From: Plantago elongata
Taxonomy: Eukaryota; Streptophyta; Magnoliopsida; Lamiales; Plantaginaceae
Assembly (NCBI GenBank): GCA_036897095.1
Contig: JAYMSP010002953.1
Coordinates: 1-21,772 of the forward strand
Reading direction: 5' to 3'
Length of the DNA stretch: 21,772 nt
The notes under the pieces were generated by a model that ran no database searches, was not told the DNA's origin, and saw only the letters and a list, made by a program, of their open reading frames with translations. Of this stretch, positions 19,683-21,772 are shown one piece after another (within the stretch, counting starts at the first letter, position 1; each line of letters starts with the position of its first letter). The position numbers and the translations under genes were made by a program.

Positions 19683-19705
19683 GTCCGAAGTGGAAGACTT
19701 CGGAC
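19683..19705. other. Perfect 9-bp stem hairpin, loop 5
   Basis: GTCCGAAGT and ACTTCGGAC pair perfectly around GGAAG, directly after the C/T tract. No T run follows to suggest a terminator. It could be structure in a retroelement transcript, or chance. Confidence 0.6.
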
Positions 19706-19893
19706 TGTAGTTTTGAGAAAAGGAGTATTTTGATTCTGAGAGACCTTCTCGAACGTCTGAACTGATAAATATCCAAAAGGATATTTTCATCACCTAAATG
19801 TTGAGACATCCGTAGAGACAGAGTAGTGGAGCCACATCTGTTACGACGATTTGACTGAACAATTGTGTCTTTTTGTCTCCTTAATTGTACTGT

Positions 19894-20155
19894 GACCGTT
19901 GGATCAAACAGATCAATGGTGGATCTAAACAGGCAAACGACATTAAATGCTTGTGCTGTCAAATTTTTCTTCCTATAAATAGGGCGCGGTCACTTTCACT
20001 TTTCAACAGTGTGCCAGGAAGGAAAGTAACCTATCCGAACCGAAAAGATTAACTGAGGTAAATCAAGTTCTCGTAATGTGTTTTCGGATATTCTTCTATC
20101 CGGAACATAAGATGTGTTCGAAACTAAAAAGTTTTGTGTTGATTTTCTTATGCAG
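19894..20155 (+). promoter_or_regulatory. Promoter-like module A with possible leader intron
   Basis: GACCGTTGGAT (19894-19904) lies 80 bases above a strong TATA box (TATAAATAG from 19974), followed by a GC-rich start region. A possible leader intron has a donor at 20058 (GAG|GTAAAT) and an acceptor ending at 20155 (TTTTCTTATGCAG). This looks like a Pol II promoter with a spliced 5' leader, or the U3-R-U5 of an LTR. A matching module is at 21158. Confidence 0.5.
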
Positions 20156-20191
20156 AATGCCGAAGACCATCACATTGGGCACACTACCAGA

Positions 20192-20548
20192 ATGAGTATG
20201 ACACCATTGCCCCTCCTCCGATGCCGGTCACATCACCAGCTTCGAATCCGAGCCAGCCCCCCCATATTCCCGGGGTATCAAGGCTGGCATGATCTAATCA
20301 ACTGCGAATGCGGGGTCTGGCATTCTCCGCTCTATCCGGGTGAGGGTACTTCAGCGGATCTAATAAACCTGGATCCGATCGGAATAGATCTCTCGTGTCC
20401 CGTGAAAGCTATGCGTGAGATAGAGGAAATCACTCGGCTGGCAAACATTGAGCACGTCCAGAGACTGAATAAAAATAAGAGGGAGGCTCGAAGGGAGGTA
20501 GAGGCAGGTCCAGTCAAACAGTGTGGAAACCCAATAATCGAGCACTAA
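20192..20548 (+). CDS. Hypothetical protein, 118 aa, downstream of promoter-like module A
   Basis: No family is recognised. The frame is open from before the putative acceptor at 20155; the start used is the first in-frame ATG after it. A 12-codon upstream ORF (ATG 20157) ends with TGA at 20193-20195, overlapping this ATG. The N-terminal half is Arg/Pro-rich and may be out of its true frame: another frame at 20158-20292 reads as a Pro-rich peptide (APPPMPVTSPASNPSQPP) with a more natural composition. The C-terminal half (from about residue 65) has acidic/aliphatic and then charged helical character (REIEEITRLANIEHVQRLNK). A frameshift near the C6 run at 20256-20261 could join the two frames. 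It may be a decayed retroelement gene or an orphan gene; real coding is unproven. Confidence 0.3.
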   Translation: MSMTPLPLLRCRSHHQLRIRASPPIFPGYQGWHDLINCECGVWHSPLYPGEGTSADLINLDPIGIDLSCPVKAMREIEEITRLANIEHVQRLNKNKREARREVEAGPVKQCGNPIIEH

Positions 20549-21157
20549 AGCCCCGACAGGTTCAAGGCGGGGTATGCCCCATTAGAAATGTAAAATTATT
20601 TACATCTTTTGTGACATCGGACAAATTTCATTCGGCACCTGTAATTATTTATCTCTATGCTGCTTATGCTGATCTCGGATAGTTATGCCAGATATATGTG
20701 TTGATCAAACATATATCAAATATTGTACTTTTGGATTATAATCAGTGTCTTTTGCATTCGGATATAAATTTTGTGTTGCTTTGATTCGGAAAAAGATTTG
20801 TTGTCATTGATTCTTCCCTTAAGAATGATCCGACTGTCTGAAAGGCAAACACCATAACTCGGTCCTTACACCCGTAACGAATAATAAGCCAGAACACGCC
20901 CTGGAATAAATTATACCCGGTGTACATTGAATTTAGTCCCATTGGAGATTCGGTCTGTCTATCTCGAGTCAAATAGGTGGCCATGATCCGAAGTGAATAA
21001 GTTTAATGAAGTATAAACAAGCTCCCCAAATCTCAATCGATAAGTCTGGTATATCCTAGGTAATGTATATCTGAAGGTACAATGCATGCGAGGGATACCA
21101 AACAACGTTAAATATGTCTATGCCCGAATACATCTTTTCAACTTTCCAAATAATCTC
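20549..21157. other. Gene-free interval between the two promoter-like modules
   Basis: No coding frame above noise is seen. The sequence has repeated TTCGGA/TCCGA words and, at 20550-20595, GC-rich sequence (CCCCGACAGG, GGCGGGGTATGCCCC) just after the ORF. It may be 3' sequence of the hypothetical unit above. No AATAAA can be linked with confidence; TGTAAAATTATT near 20590 is only suggestive. Confidence 0.4.
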
Positions 21158-21381
21158 GACCGTTGGATTAAAAGTAGTAGATGGTTAGATCGTGGGCACG
21201 ATCTTCGAGACAGTTGGATTTCCCAAATTATCCTCCTCTATATATAGGGTCGCCGTCAGTGTCATTTTCATCGTTATTCTAGAGAGTGGATTTCTGCAAA
21301 CTTGAGCATCCAAAGCAAAGTGCCTGATATATCCAATGTGACAACTGCCTTCGATCCAATACCGTACTAACATAAGTAAGT
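21158..21381 (+). promoter_or_regulatory. Promoter-like module B
   Basis: GACCGTTGGAT (21158-21168) lies 81 bases above TATATATAGGG (from 21239), as in module A. An 18-base palindrome, AGATCGTGGGCACGATCT (21187-21204), sits between them. GTCAGTGTCATTTTC after the TATA box resembles GTCACTTTCAC of module A. A consensus splice donor, GTAAGT, is at 21376. No coding frame follows before 21697. Confidence 0.45.
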
Positions 21382-21696
21382 ATCTGAACCTCTTTGTCTT
21401 ACACTTCAGAATTGCATGTTTTACACTTTGTTCTTTTCGTTGTATGTGCTGTGCTCTTGTTTCTAAGTTTCGTTGAATCGGATCTTAAAATCCGTTCTGA
21501 AGTATCTGCAAACTCGGAACACAAATAGTTGAATAGGGTAATCCGTTGAAGACTGACTACGCATACTAACTCCGAACTAATTTAGGACAAAGAAATCTGA
21601 AACTAGGGTTCGAAGATAAATTCCTTGGACATTTCTCCATATATTGCTTTCCTAGGTTGTTTCGAACCGCTCAGACTTAAAATTCCTTTCCTTCCT
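21382..21696. other. Gene-free sequence downstream of module B
   Basis: T-rich at first (a possible intron with TTGTTTCTAAG near 21470 as an acceptor), then unremarkable. No open frame or RNA gene is seen. Confidence 0.5.
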
Positions 21697-21772
21697 TGTA
21701 ACGCCCCAGATCCTAGTCCGGACGTCAAGGACTATGTCAACCTCCAAAACTCAAAACATATCATTAAAATAT
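21697..21772 (+). repeat. Probable 5' start of a Ty3/gypsy-type LTR, cut by the window edge
   Basis: TGTAACGCCCCAGATCC at 21697 has the TG start and the ACGCCCC motif common at plant gypsy LTR 5' ends. It also contains TCCGGACG and mirrors the LTR-like 3' terminus at 526-536. Only 76 bases are visible, so neither length nor partner LTR can be judged. Confidence 0.45.

Noticed and set aside
19443..19962. Two overlapping minus-strand frames of 114-116 codons
   Set aside because: Both run through the C14-T9 tract (giving Lys/Gly runs) and overlap promoter-like module A. There is no recognisable domain.

Overview
The window looks like nuclear DNA of a eudicot plant. It is AT-rich, and its two single-copy genes have many short exons with GT-AG introns. 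Several classes of plant transposable element fill the rest. I cannot name the species from sequence alone.

Layout. (1) 1-536 looks like the 3' part of a Ty3/gypsy-type LTR. (2) About 545-5086 is a 5'-truncated, decayed Ty1/copia (Tork/Tnt1-like) retrotransposon on the + strand. Its gag-protease, integrase, reverse transcriptase and RNase H pieces are in the canonical order, followed by a polypurine tract and one well-preserved 541-bp 3' LTR. (3) 5971-14843, minus strand, is a complete 17-exon gene for an SCD2-like coiled-coil protein (551 aa); every splice phase fits. Its 3.4-kb first intron carries a Stowaway MITE and a ~970-bp Mutator-like element with long terminal inverted repeats. (4) 14844-16437 is intergenic, with three sets of short tandem duplications and a degenerate tRNA-Asp-like sequence. 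(5) 16438-17893, minus strand, is a complete 4-exon gene for a plastid acyl carrier protein (140 aa). (6) 17894-21772 has no recognisable conserved gene. It looks like retroelement-derived promoter and LTR debris: a minus-strand LTR-like block (about 18.7-19.23 kb), two + strand promoter-like modules 1265 bp apart with almost identical internal spacing, a 118-codon ORF of unknown nature, and a probable LTR start at 21697.

How the parts relate. SCD2 (clathrin-linked secretion and cytokinesis) and ACP (plastid fatty-acid synthesis) are neighbours on one strand, but nothing suggests shared control. The coding exons of both genes are intact, and the mobile elements lie only in an intron or between genes. 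I found no evidence of a new defence, toxin or CRISPR-like system. The most unusual items are the gene-capture-like interior of the Mutator-like element, the decayed protein-like triplicate repeat in the ACP third intron, and the paired promoter modules at the right end.
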